The position numbers and the translations under genes were made by a program. From the NCBI RefSeq assembly GCF_024398015.1, contig NZ_CP073747.1, positions 3,407,001 through 3,471,000 on the forward strand: a stretch of DNA of 64,000 nt. Reading direction: 5' to 3'. The notes beneath the pieces were generated by a model. That model saw only the letters and a list, made by a program, of their open reading frames with translations, had not been told where the DNA came from and ran no database searches. Below, one piece after another: positions 55,643 to 64,000 of this stretch (position 1 is the first letter of the stretch; every line of letters starts with the position of its first letter). This stretch comes from Kordiimonas sp. SCSIO 12610. Its GTDB lineage: Bacteria; Pseudomonadota; Alphaproteobacteria; Sphingomonadales; Kordiimonadaceae.

Positions 55643-57142
55643 ATGGCTGATAAAATTGGTATCCTATCAATCGACCAGGGAACAACCTCCAGCAGGGCCA
55701 TTGTCTTCGACAGCAATGCGCAGATTGTCAGTGTCGCACAACAGGAATTCACACAGTATTATCCTAACGACGGATGGGTAGAACACGATGCGGAAGAAAT
55801 CTGGAGCAGTGTTGTCAATGTTTGCCAGCAGGCAATTAACGATGCTGAGATAAAAGGGTATCAGATCAAGGCATCAGGTATTACCAATCAGCGCGAAACC
55901 ACTGTTGTTTGGAACAGAAAAACCGGAAAAGCCATTTATAACGCCATCGTCTGGCAAGATCGCCGAACCGCAGAAACATGCCGTGTACTTAGCAATCCTG
56001 ACACTGAGGCTTTTATTAAAGAGACAACAGGCTTACGGCTCGACCCTTATTTTTCCGCGACAAAAATTGCGTGGATTCTTGATAATGTAGAAGGGGCAAG
56101 GAGCCTCGCCAGTATGGGCGAACTCGCGTTTGGTACAATTGACAGCTTCCTCATATGGCGGCTAACAAACGGGCACGTTCACGCAACCGACGCCACCAAT
56201 GCCAGTCGGACCAACCTTTATAATATTAAAGAAGGCAAATGGGATGAAGCGCTCCTAAACCTATTCAATGTCCCTTCGTCCGTCCTTCCAGAAGTTAAAA
56301 ATTCTGCTGACAATTTCGGCGACATTAGCCCATCCCTGTTTGGCAAAGCCATTCCTATTACTGGTGTGGCAGGTGACCAGCAGGCCGCAACAGTTGGTCA
56401 GGCATGTTTCGAGAAAGGCGATATCAAGAGCACATATGGAACCGGTTGTTTCGTGATGCAAAACACTGGTGACGACATCATTTTATCAAACAACCAATTG
56501 CTAACCACAATTGCCTATCAATTAGATGATAAACCAACTTACGCGCTCGAAGGCTCGATTTTTATCGCAGGCGCCGCAGTGCAATGGTTGCGCGATGAAC
56601 TTGGTGTCATTGAAAATGCGGCCGACAGTGAACGTATGATCGAGGAAGCCGACCCAAACACCCATATCTATCTGGTGCCTGCTTTCACTGGTCTTGGAGC
56701 ACCCCATTGGAACCCAGAAGCGCGCGGTGCAATCTTTGGTCTAACACGCGCGAGTGGCCCAAATGAATTTGTCCGCGCTGCTGTCGAATCTGTCTGCTAT
56801 CAAACCCATGACCTGTTGGCAGCCATGAAAGCAGACGGCGCACCCGCAGTAGCATTGAAAGTTGACGGTGGTATGGTTGCAAACAACTGGATGTGTGATT
56901 TTCTATCAAGCATCCTCGAACTATCAGTCCAGCGACCGACAGTGATGGAAACAACGGCATTAGGCGCCGCTTATCTTGCTGGCCTAGAAGTTGGTATCTT
57001 CAAATCGCTCGACGATATTCGCACAAATTGGAACGTCGACAGCGAATTTAATGGCTCGATAGCCTCTGAGCGCCGTGACAACCACTTAGCCAATTGGCAG
57101 AAAGCAGTACAAGCGACATTAGCCTATGCTGCTATTGAATAA
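55643..57142 (+). CDS. glpK: Glycerol kinase
   Basis: 499 residues. GlpK phosphorylates glycerol to glycerol-3-phosphate. FGGY-kinase blocks: [73 protein letters not shown], and [12 protein letters not shown] (the FGGY-type second signature). GGAGGG before the ATG at 55643 decides this over the upstream ATG at 55631, which overlaps the ribosome site. No glpD or glpF is adjacent. A GNAT gene follows after 16 bases. Confidence 0.96.
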   Translation: MADKIGILSIDQGTTSSRAIVFDSNAQIVSVAQQEFTQYYPNDGWVEHDAEEIWSSVVNVCQQAINDAEIKGYQIKASGITNQRETTVVWNRKTGKAIYNAIVWQDRRTAETCRVLSNPDTEAFIKETTGLRLDPYFSATKIAWILDNVEGARSLASMGELAFGTIDSFLIWRLTNGHVHATDATNASRTNLYNIKEGKWDEALLNLFNVPSSVLPEVKNSADNFGDISPSLFGKAIPITGVAGDQQAATVGQACFEKGDIKSTYGTGCFVMQNTGDDIILSNNQLLTTIAYQLDDKPTYALEGSIFIAGAAVQWLRDELGVIENAADSERMIEEADPNTHIYLVPAFTGLGAPHWNPEARGAIFGLTRASGPNEFVRAAVESVCYQTHDLLAAMKADGAPAVALKVDGGMVANNWMCDFLSSILELSVQRPTVMETTALGAAYLAGLEVGIFKSLDDIRTNWNVDSEFNGSIASERRDNHLANWQKAVQATLAYAAIE

Positions 57143-57158
57143 TCGGTAGGAGCAAAGA

Positions 57159-57683
57159 TTGCCTTCAACCAACATGAAAATTCGGCTTGCGATATATGAT
57201 GATATACCGCGCATAATTGAGATCGAACAGCATGGCGGCAGAAAGTTCTCGGATATTGGTATGGAGTGGGTAACTGAACGTCCTTCTTCGAACAGTCGCG
57301 ATATCACAGAAGGCATCAATGCAAAATCAATCTTTGTAGCCGTTAATGATCATACTCTGGCAGGCTTTATCCATCTGGGTATGGTTGATAATCATGGTCA
57401 CATATTTGAGGTTTCTGTTGACTATGAACTACAGGGTAAAGGTGTGGGTAAGTTGCTGATGAATAGTGCGGAAGAATGGGCAAAGCACCATAATTTCAAC
57501 GCTATCAGCTTAACCACTTTCAAGCATGTTGCTTTTAATGGTCCGTGGTATCAATCACTAGGCTATATTGAAACTGATCCAGATGATAAATTACCCGAAT
57601 TAAAAGCCATTATTGATAGTGAGCGCACAAGCGACCTTAATAAGAGCGAGCGGATCGCAATGATAAAATCGCTTGATAAATAA
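57159..57683 (+). CDS. GNAT family N-acetyltransferase
   Basis: 174 residues with a typical GNAT core: IRLAIYDDIPRIIEIE at the start and the acetyl-CoA loop VDYELQGKGVGKLLMNSAEEWA. Substrate unknown. I chose the TTG at 57159 because AGGAG lies six bases before it; an ATG at 57174 is too far from that site. It shares a likely messenger with glpK. Confidence 0.85.
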   Translation: MPSTNMKIRLAIYDDIPRIIEIEQHGGRKFSDIGMEWVTERPSSNSRDITEGINAKSIFVAVNDHTLAGFIHLGMVDNHGHIFEVSVDYELQGKGVGKLLMNSAEEWAKHHNFNAISLTTFKHVAFNGPWYQSLGYIETDPDDKLPELKAIIDSERTSDLNKSERIAMIKSLDK

Positions 57684-57692
57684 TAAGGTTGA

Positions 57693-58073
57693 TTAACCAG
57701 GCCATTTAGCCTGAATCTCTAGAAAATCCATAAAGTCGATCCCAGCTTTTGTGAGCCATGTTTCGCTCGGCCCCTGCCACCTGTGTTTTTTCCAGTCTAC
57801 TTTACCACTGGGTTTGAAGGTAATTCCCTCTGCTTTCAGGAAACTACGCTGACGATCAGCACCGTCTCGTTCACTAATCGCGCCTGCACTGTTGATCACA
57901 CGTTGCCAGGGAATATCCTGACCGGACGGTGTTCCCGCCATAGCAAAGCCAACAATGCGCGGCGTTGCATTTTTAATCAGCGAGGCAATCATCCCGTAGC
58001 TTGCGACCTGCCCGGCCGGAATCTCTTTAACCAACTCATAGATCGCAGGAAAACTTTTATATTCACGGGCCAT
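57693..58073 (-). CDS. Alkyltransferase-like protein (Atl)
   Basis: 126 residues of the MGMT C-terminal-domain fold. The active-site PCHR of O6-alkylguanine methyltransferases reads PWQRV here (IPWQRVINSAG): Cys becomes Trp, as in Atl proteins, which bind O6-alkylguanine and signal nucleotide excision repair instead of repairing it. VASYGMIASLI is the helix-turn-helix recognition part. Lies 21 bases after purT in the same direction. Confidence 0.88.
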   Translation of the reverse strand: MAREYKSFPAIYELVKEIPAGQVASYGMIASLIKNATPRIVGFAMAGTPSGQDIPWQRVINSAGAISERDGADRQRSFLKAEGITFKPSGKVDWKKHRWQGPSETWLTKAGIDFMDFLEIQAKWPG

Positions 58074-58094
58074 AATTTTATACTGCTATATAGA

Positions 58095-59294
58095 TTAACT
58101 AAGCGTTGGTTTTATTTTTGACGCCGCTAGAGCAGCCTTTTGACGCGCTAAATCCGTGTCGTCACCACTAGCAACAGCAACCCCCATACGCCGCCTTTCA
58201 AATGCCTCCGGCTTACCGAACAAACGAATTTCCGTGTCAGATTCCATGAGTGCATCTGCCAACCCTGCATACGAAATAGCTTTCCCGTCCATACCGCCAT
58301 AAATGACGGCACTTGCGCCCTCTAATGTCTGGGATGTGTCCACCGGCAGCCCCAAGAGTGCACGTGCGTGCAGCTCAAATTCATTTTGTTTCTGAGTAAT
58401 CAAGGTCACGAGGCCTGTATCATGTGGTCTTGGGCTAACCTCAGAGAACCAGACATCATCGTCTTTGACAAAAAGTTCCACGCCAAAAATGCCCTGTCCA
58501 CCAAGCGCTGTCGTGACCTTCTCAGCTATCAACTGTGCGTTCGCCAAAGCTTGTTCGCTCATCGCCATTGGTTGCCAGGATTCGACATAATCACCGCTTT
58601 CCTGTCGGTGGCCAATTGGATTACAGAATGATGTTTCAACCTCACCGCCCTTGCCGATCGATCTAACTGTCAACAGCGTTATTTCATAGTCAAAATCAAC
58701 AAAGCCTTCTATGATCACGCGCGACCCCGATACACGACCACCTTCCTGCGCGTATGACCAGGCACCATCAATATCGGTCTCGCTCTTTAGAAGGCTCTGC
58801 CCTTTACCTGATGACGACATCACAGGTTTGATCAAACAAGGAAAACCAATATCGCCTGTGATTGCTTCACGCACTTCGTCAAGCGAGGAAGCGAATGCAT
58901 AGGGGCTGGTTGGCAGGCCCAATTCCTCAGCGGCAAGCGTCCTGATACCTTCGCGGTTCATAGTTAATTGCACAGCTTTCGCCGTTGGGATCACTGTGCT
59001 GACGCCCTCATCATCAACTACAGCAAGAACATCTGTCGCAATCGCCTCAATCTCTGGAACAATATAATGCGGTGAATATTTTTCGATAACTGATCTCAAT
59101 GCCTTGGGATCGGTCATATCAACCACAACTGCCTTATGAGCAACCTGATGGCCCGGCGCGTTCTCGTAGCGATCAACGGCAATCACCTCAACACCGTACC
59201 TTTGCAAGGCGATAATCACTTCCTTACCTAGTTCACCAGCCCCCAATAACATAACTCGTGTAGCGCTCTCGCTGAGCGGTGTCCCTATTTTCAT
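58095..59294 (-). CDS. purT: Formate-dependent phosphoribosylglycinamide formyltransferase
   Basis: A 399-residue ATP-grasp enzyme formylating GAR in purine synthesis using formate. [40 protein letters not shown] is the PurT N-terminus; [11 protein letters not shown] is the ATP loop; [29 protein letters not shown] the catalytic and metal part. GGAG lies upstream of the ATG. It follows the acyl-CoA dehydrogenase gene by 28 bases. Confidence 0.96.
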   Translation of the reverse strand: MKIGTPLSESATRVMLLGAGELGKEVIIALQRYGVEVIAVDRYENAPGHQVAHKAVVVDMTDPKALRSVIEKYSPHYIVPEIEAIATDVLAVVDDEGVSTVIPTAKAVQLTMNREGIRTLAAEELGLPTSPYAFASSLDEVREAITGDIGFPCLIKPVMSSSGKGQSLLKSETDIDGAWSYAQEGGRVSGSRVIIEGFVDFDYEITLLTVRSIGKGGEVETSFCNPIGHRQESGDYVESWQPMAMSEQALANAQLIAEKVTTALGGQGIFGVELFVKDDDVWFSEVSPRPHDTGLVTLITQKQNEFELHARALLGLPVDTSQTLEGASAVIYGGMDGKAISYAGLADALMESDTEIRLFGKPEAFERRRMGVAVASGDDTDLARQKAALAASKIKPTLS

Positions 59295-59322
59295 GGTCTA
59301 CTCCAAAAACTATGAGATTACT

Positions 59323-61110
59323 TTATGCAAGGCCCAATTGCTGCTCATCCAGTGCGAACAATAGCTCATCGCCCGTTTTGATTGTTGACGCCAGAGCCGT
59401 GGACACAGGCAGTAGCCGCTGTGCAAAAAACTGTGCCGTTACAATTTTTGACGTAAGGAATTTGGTATCACTATCGCCCGCTGCAATCCGATCTTGTGCC
59501 TTAAGTGCACCTTTAGCAAGAAGCCAGGCCCCAACAGTTTCTGACATCAACCGTTGATAAGGTACCGAGCCCGCAGCAACCGCGCGCGCGTTCTGACCAT
59601 GCATCTCCAGGAACCAATTGCTAACATCCAAAGCGGCATCCACAGCAGACAATAGGGATGGTTTCATACTCGATAAATCGCCGTTCAGTTTTTCCTCTGC
59701 AAAGGCTTTAATCTCAGACAACAGGCCTTTAATACCCTCACCACCGTCCATTTTTAGCTTACGGTTAGCAAGATCCCAGGATTGAATCCCATTTGTGCCC
59801 TCGTAAATTGGCGTGATGCGAACATCACGGTAAATCTGTGCGATACCCGTTTCTTCAATGAATCCCATACCACCATGGACCTGTACCGCGTCATCGACAA
59901 CAGCAACACCCATATCGGTCCCGTAAGCTTTAGAAAGTGGGGTTAAAACATCAGAAAGTGTACGCCAATATTTTCCCTGCGCATTCCCCCTTGAAGCATG
60001 CGCCATATCAATGGCTTTGCCGTTCATATAGTTGATCGCACGCGCGGCCTCTGTGCGGGCTTTCATTGTCATCAGCATCCGGCGAACATCGGCGTGATTT
60101 ATAATTGTTGCCTTTGACCCATCGCCGCCTACGGGTGTTCCCTGAACGCGCTCCGACGCATAGTGAAGCGCTTGCTGGTATCCGCGTTCTGCACAGCCGA
60201 CGCCCTGAAGGCCAACATGTAAACGCACCGTATTCATCATGGTGAACATCGCCATCAGGCCTTTGTTTTCTTCGCCAATTAAATACCCGACACATTCACC
60301 ATTGTCACCGTAAGCCATCGTACACGCGCATGACCCCTTAAGGCCCATTTTATGTTCAATGGAAACACATCTTAGATCATTTCGGATGTCATAATTACCA
60401 TCATTGTCGACAATGAATTTAGGAACCAAAAACAGGGATATACCCCTTGTTCCCTCAGGTGCGCCCTCTAGCCGTGCAAGGACCAAATGTACAATATTAT
60501 CCGTAAGGTCATGCTCACCGCAGGTAATATATATTTTCTGACCCTGAATGCGGTATGTTCCGTCATCTGCTTTTACTGCCTTAGTCGTTAGCGCACCAAC
60601 GTCAGAGCCGGCTTGGGGCTCTGTAAGGTTCATAGTTCCGCCCCATTCACCGGATACAAGCTTGTGTAGGTATTTTTCTTTTAATTCATCCGAGCCATGG
60701 GCCGCGATTGCTTCAGCCGCACCAATTGTCAATGATGGTAACTGCGCGAATGCAAGGTTGGCACCGCACAGCATTTCCTGCACGGGGGCAAAAACAGACT
60801 GGGGCATGCCGCCACCGCCAAATTCAACTTCGCTCGCGAGGCCCACAAGCCCGAGTTCCTGAACATTTTTCCATGCTTCTATCGCACCGGGGGGATAGGT
60901 GACAGTTCCATCTTCAAATTTTGCTTCAACACGATCACCGATGGCATTCATGGGAGCAATTTCATCCCGCATCAATTTCGCGCATTCATCAAGGATCGCT
61001 TCGACGACATCCGAACCTGCTTCTGCAAAAATTTCAAAATTTGTAAGTTCAGCAATTTCTACAATGTCATTGAGTGTAAACATCATGTCTTTGACGGGAG
61101 GCGAAAACAT
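59323..61110 (-). CDS. Acyl-CoA dehydrogenase, long form (DmdC/FadE5-like)
   Basis: 595 residues: N-terminal extension, the flavin acyl-CoA dehydrogenase core and a C-terminal helical domain of this subfamily. Core motifs: MNLTEPQAGSDVGALTTKA (FAD/substrate), KIYITCGEHD, and the catalytic Glu in PIYEGTNGIQSWDLA. MMFTLNDIVEIAEL is not in the core. Family members include methylmercaptopropionyl-CoA dehydrogenases (DmdC) and general acyl-CoA dehydrogenases; no other dmd gene is here, so the substrate stays open. Confidence 0.92.
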   Translation of the reverse strand: MFSPPVKDMMFTLNDIVEIAELTNFEIFAEAGSDVVEAILDECAKLMRDEIAPMNAIGDRVEAKFEDGTVTYPPGAIEAWKNVQELGLVGLASEVEFGGGGMPQSVFAPVQEMLCGANLAFAQLPSLTIGAAEAIAAHGSDELKEKYLHKLVSGEWGGTMNLTEPQAGSDVGALTTKAVKADDGTYRIQGQKIYITCGEHDLTDNIVHLVLARLEGAPEGTRGISLFLVPKFIVDNDGNYDIRNDLRCVSIEHKMGLKGSCACTMAYGDNGECVGYLIGEENKGLMAMFTMMNTVRLHVGLQGVGCAERGYQQALHYASERVQGTPVGGDGSKATIINHADVRRMLMTMKARTEAARAINYMNGKAIDMAHASRGNAQGKYWRTLSDVLTPLSKAYGTDMGVAVVDDAVQVHGGMGFIEETGIAQIYRDVRITPIYEGTNGIQSWDLANRKLKMDGGEGIKGLLSEIKAFAEEKLNGDLSSMKPSLLSAVDAALDVSNWFLEMHGQNARAVAAGSVPYQRLMSETVGAWLLAKGALKAQDRIAAGDSDTKFLTSKIVTAQFFAQRLLPVSTALASTIKTGDELLFALDEQQLGLA

Positions 61111-61169
61111 ATTGAGTATATCCTTACTAAGGTAATTAAATAATCAGTAGCCCTGAACCAAAACAGTAT

Positions 61170-61847
61170 TTAGCGTTCCAAAAAAAGAACTCTGTCACCA
61201 GTTTTCTCTAGATCGAGCGCAAAACCTTGAGCGATTAGCTTCATAATCATGGCGTCCGTTTCTGCTTTGCCGGCGATATTATAATGGATTTCCATAATAA
61301 TCTTTTCAATGCCCGACAATTCAACGTGATTGAAAAAATCAACCTCCGCCCCTTCAATATCCACGATCAAGGTATTGGCCTGTTGCTCAGAAATTGCTTT
61401 TTCGACCGACGCAACTTTGGTTGGCAGGGTCGCAGTATAAACATCCGGTTTTGTAAGAGACGATGACCAAAAGTCATCATGAACATAAAAATCGACAGTA
61501 TCAGAATTAATCTGGCTTTCCGGCATCAAAGCAACTTGATTAACAGGGATATTAAATCCATTACGCCGAAAATTATCACGCGCCCATTCAATCAGATAAG
61601 GGTTAAGCTCGTAAGTTGATATCTTGTCGCCCACGATATTACTGGCGACCATTGCAGTTATACCAATACCCGCCCCTAATTCGATAATACGATCATCCGG
61701 TTTTATTACTTTTTTGATCAGATTAACTTCGGCACTTTCATACCAACCTTTAATGAAAGACCGAAGAATCTTCAAAGAGACCGCACGTTTATCAAAACCA
61801 ATTTTATAGTTATGCAATGGAATAATATCATTCGGTTCAAAATTCAT
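61170..61847 (-). CDS. FkbM family methyltransferase
   Basis: About 225 residues. The SAM-binding loop IIELGAGIGITAMVAS and the FkbM end LIVDIEGAEVDFFNHVELSGIEKIIMEIHYN are clear. FkbM proteins O-methylate sugars, peptides or secondary products; the target is unknown. The ATG at 61847 is preferred; a start at 61889 would overlap sdaA. It lies 28 bases after sdaA with no glycan genes near. Confidence 0.83.
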   Translation of the reverse strand: MNFEPNDIIPLHNYKIGFDKRAVSLKILRSFIKGWYESAEVNLIKKVIKPDDRIIELGAGIGITAMVASNIVGDKISTYELNPYLIEWARDNFRRNGFNIPVNQVALMPESQINSDTVDFYVHDDFWSSSLTKPDVYTATLPTKVASVEKAISEQQANTLIVDIEGAEVDFFNHVELSGIEKIIMEIHYNIAGKAETDAMIMKLIAQGFALDLEKTGDRVLFLER

Positions 61848-61875
61848 ACTTCTGTGCCTTGCGTCAGGAATTCTA

Positions 61876-63273
61876 TCAACAATCAACAACTGTCGCCGCG
61901 ATAGGAACAGTCACCGCGAGCCCACCTTCCGCTGTTTCTTTATATTTTGTTTGCATATCACGCCCAGTGATCCGCATGGTGCGAATAACCTTATCCAGCG
62001 AGACAAAATGATTACCGTCACCTCGAAGCGACAATCGTGCCGCATTAATCGCCTTAACGGACGCCATTGCATTACGTTCAATACATGGAACCTGAACGAG
62101 GCCACCAATTGGATCACAGGTAAGACCAAGATTATGTTCCATCCCAATTTCTGCTGCATTCTCAACTTGCTCAGCGGTACCGCCGAGAACCTCTGTCAAA
62201 CCGGCTGCCGCCATTGAGCACGCACTTCCAACCTCACCCTGGCACCCGACCTCTGCACCAGAAATCGACGCATTTTCTTTGAATAAAATACCAACGGCAC
62301 CCGCCGTCAGCAAAAATCTGACGATACCATCATCATTGGCGCCTGGGCAAAACCTGACATAATAATGCAGAACAGCCGGTACAATGCCAGCCGCGCCGTT
62401 GGTTGGTGCTGTTACAACACGCCCACCAACAGCATTTTCCTCATTAACGGCCAGTGCATATAAATTAACCCAGTCAATAATCGTCAACGGATCAGTTAAT
62501 GCAGTTTCGGGTCTTGAGGCCAACTGTTCGTACATATCGGCGGCTCTACGCTTAATTTTAAGCCCCGGCATATTGCCTTTCTGGCTACATCCGCGCTTTA
62601 CGCAGGCTTCCATCACCTGCCAAATTTCCAGAAGGTTTTTGCGCGTTTCTTCTTCATCTCTGAACGCACTTTCATTCGCCAACATAATGTCGCTTATCGA
62701 TTTACCTGATGTTTTACAATGCGCCAACAATTCGGCCCCACTTTTAAAGGGATAGGGCTGACTAATCGGGTCCACATCATCAAAGCTATCAGCCTCGGCT
62801 TCTTCCTCGGAAACGACAAAACCGCCACCAATCGAATAAGAGATCGTTCGACAAACGATATGACCATCTTTATCAAATGCCTTGAACTCCATCCCGTTGG
62901 GATGAAAAGGGAGGCGTTCCCGAGGAACTAACAGAAGGTCTGTATCCTCGTTAAAATCTATTTCAAGTCTTCTACCGAGAGTGATCCTGTTGCCCTCCCG
63001 GACACTAAGAACCATCTCATCAATTTTGTCGACATCAACAGTTTTCGGGCTTTCCCCCATTAGTCCGAGTATAATAGCCTTGTCAGACCCGTGACCTCGT
63101 CCCGTCGCACCTAACGATCCGTACAGTTTGGATTCAACACGCCTAATTTGCATCAGCTTGCCTTCTTGATCCAACTGTTCAACAAATTGCTTGGCCGCTC
63201 TCATTGGCCCGACAGTATGCGAGCTTGAAGGTCCAACCCCAATATTGAATAAATCTAAGACACTAATGGTCAA
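61876..63273 (-). CDS. sdaA: L-serine ammonia-lyase
   Basis: A 465-residue single-chain iron-sulfur serine dehydratase giving pyruvate and ammonia. Blocks: [19 protein letters not shown] at the start; [56 protein letters not shown] and [21 protein letters not shown], whose cysteines hold the 4Fe-4S cluster. The start is a TTG at 63273, preceded by GGAGAGG. It heads a leftward run with fkbM, the acyl-CoA dehydrogenase, purT and atl. Confidence 0.95.
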   Translation of the reverse strand: MTISVLDLFNIGVGPSSSHTVGPMRAAKQFVEQLDQEGKLMQIRRVESKLYGSLGATGRGHGSDKAIILGLMGESPKTVDVDKIDEMVLSVREGNRITLGRRLEIDFNEDTDLLLVPRERLPFHPNGMEFKAFDKDGHIVCRTISYSIGGGFVVSEEEAEADSFDDVDPISQPYPFKSGAELLAHCKTSGKSISDIMLANESAFRDEEETRKNLLEIWQVMEACVKRGCSQKGNMPGLKIKRRAADMYEQLASRPETALTDPLTIIDWVNLYALAVNEENAVGGRVVTAPTNGAAGIVPAVLHYYVRFCPGANDDGIVRFLLTAGAVGILFKENASISGAEVGCQGEVGSACSMAAAGLTEVLGGTAEQVENAAEIGMEHNLGLTCDPIGGLVQVPCIERNAMASVKAINAARLSLRGDGNHFVSLDKVIRTMRITGRDMQTKYKETAEGGLAVTVPIAATVVDC

Positions 63274-63701
63274 CGCAGCCTCTCCAAATTATCGTGCTAA
63301 ATCTGAATAATTTTTAGAAAAAATATCATTTGAAACTATTCGGAATAATACACTTCCGCAACGTAAATCGATACTGATCGCCCAAGTATTTTTATTGGCA
63401 ACAAACGTTATGGATGCAGCCAATAGAACTGGATTGAGTCGCGTATTAACTGATTCTCTTAACTTTTCAGCAAGCCCCAGTTAACGGAATTCCTGATCAA
63501 CAGACCTTAAAAACAACCCATCAACTGGCCCAAATCACGTAATTCATCACTTTTTTCACCTATATACCCTTAAAAACCGTGTTAAATAAAAGGCTTAACT
63601 TGACGCACGCTATGTCCTTTGGCACGTTTGTAAGAACAGGGGCCGTGGTATGATCCCATAAGTTGACAGACATAGATGCCTTGCCCGGAGGGAGAATGAA
63701 T
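63274..63701. other. Interval between sdaA and ihfB
   Basis: About 430 bases between divergent starts with no supported gene. It contains a TTGACG at about 63600 and TTGACA at 63663, and TATGAT at about 63647-63652, which are loose promoter-like hexamers without good mutual spacing. Nothing else stands out. Confidence 0.5.
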
Positions 63702-63980
63702 ATGATCAAATCTGAATTGATCAATAAGATTGCTGAAGATAATCCTCATCTATTCCACAGAGATGTGGAACGCATTGTCTCTAAAATATTTGATGAAATC
63801 ACCGATGCACTCTCTCGTGGTGATCGGGTAGAGCTAAGGGGCTTTGGCGCTTTTTCCATCAAAAGCCGACCAGCCAGAGTTGGACGAAACCCCAGAACCG
63901 GCGAAAAAGTTGAAGTTGCGGAAAAACGTGTTCCTTATTTCAAAACAGGAAAAGACTTGCGCGAAAAGCTGAACAACTAG
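63702..63980 (+). CDS. ihfB: Integration host factor subunit beta
   Basis: 92 residues. IHF-beta bends DNA together with IHF-alpha. [17 protein letters not shown] is the family start and [27 protein letters not shown] is the DNA-binding arm with the intercalating Pro. A GGAGGGAG tract at 63687-63694 serves either ATG 63696 or 63702; I chose 63702 because it gives the family's usual MIKSE start. rpsA, often its upstream neighbour, is absent here. Confidence 0.93.
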   Translation: MIKSELINKIAEDNPHLFHRDVERIVSKIFDEITDALSRGDRVELRGFGAFSIKSRPARVGRNPRTGEKVEVAEKRVPYFKTGKDLREKLNN

Positions 63981-64000
63981 AAAAGCAGCACGTTATAATC

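Overview
The window reads as chromosomal DNA of a free-living alphaproteobacterium of moderate-to-low GC. The main evidence is the block at 1-13445: addB, a murU-like gene, tsaE, a DivL-type tyrosine 'kinase', metK, ahcY, HPr, a mannose-type EIIA, rapZ, a short HPr kinase, ChvG/ChvI and a divergent ATP-type pckA. This is the classic alphaproteobacterial ChvGI/PTS-Ntr neighbourhood. The order or genus cannot be fixed from sequence alone; a marine, aerobic, peptide- and lipid-using heterotroph (Kordiimonadales-like) is a guess. No rRNA, tRNA, CRISPR array, insertion sequence or prophage was seen. Layout: 1-11561 is one long leftward run, partly split by a terminator after metK, for recombination (addB), cell wall recycling (murU), tRNA modification (tsaE), cell-cycle signalling (divL), the SAM cycle (ahcY-metK), regulatory PTS and envelope signalling (chvI-chvG-hprK). 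pckA diverges from chvI. 13.5-24.4 kb is a set of single genes: DNA repair (tag), a J-domain protein, a zinc-ribbon protein, a secreted carbonic-anhydrase-like protein paired with a SPOR lipoprotein, an NSS transporter, sufE, an MFS carrier, an alcohol dehydrogenase, a nitrilase and a DMT exporter. 24.4-39.3 kb holds an orphan flippase, an exported pair of proline-type peptidases, MATE, MipA, a nitroreductase, a membrane beta-lactamase-like protein, AlkA, a DUF442 phosphatase, an oligopeptidase and a cytosolic aminopeptidase P. 39.3-50.8 kb is rich in thiol and redox functions (YghU, OsmC, three GST-fold proteins in all, TrhO, bacterioferritin with its ferredoxin, a membrane-anchored peroxiredoxin), and is interrupted by a nucleotidyltransferase / glycosyltransferase / polytopic membrane protein group with an 800-base non-coding AT-rich gap. 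50.8-64 kb carries a three-domain Aas lipid-recycling enzyme, an unassigned radical SAM protein, glpK, a leftward metabolic run (sdaA, FkbM methyltransferase, acyl-CoA dehydrogenase, purT, atl) and ihfB. The most unusual observations are two probable exported pseudoenzymes. The alpha-carbonic-anhydrase-fold protein at 15316-16065 has lost all three zinc-binding histidines (Thr, Lys and Gln stand in their place) and is followed 13 bases later by a SPOR-domain lipoprotein. The serine-beta-lactamase-fold membrane protein at 32287-34041 has Arg-Thr-Ser-Gln where SxxK is expected and Asp-Asp-Pro where YxN is expected. Also notable are a perfect 13+13 inverted repeat ahead of bfd, a perfect palindrome ahead of the ahcY-metK operon, the absence of the sugar kinase gene (amgK) normally lying between tsaE and murU, three TATATGAAA copies in the chvI-pckA interval, and a radical SAM/SPASM protein of unknown role. 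No complete new defence or mobile system is visible.
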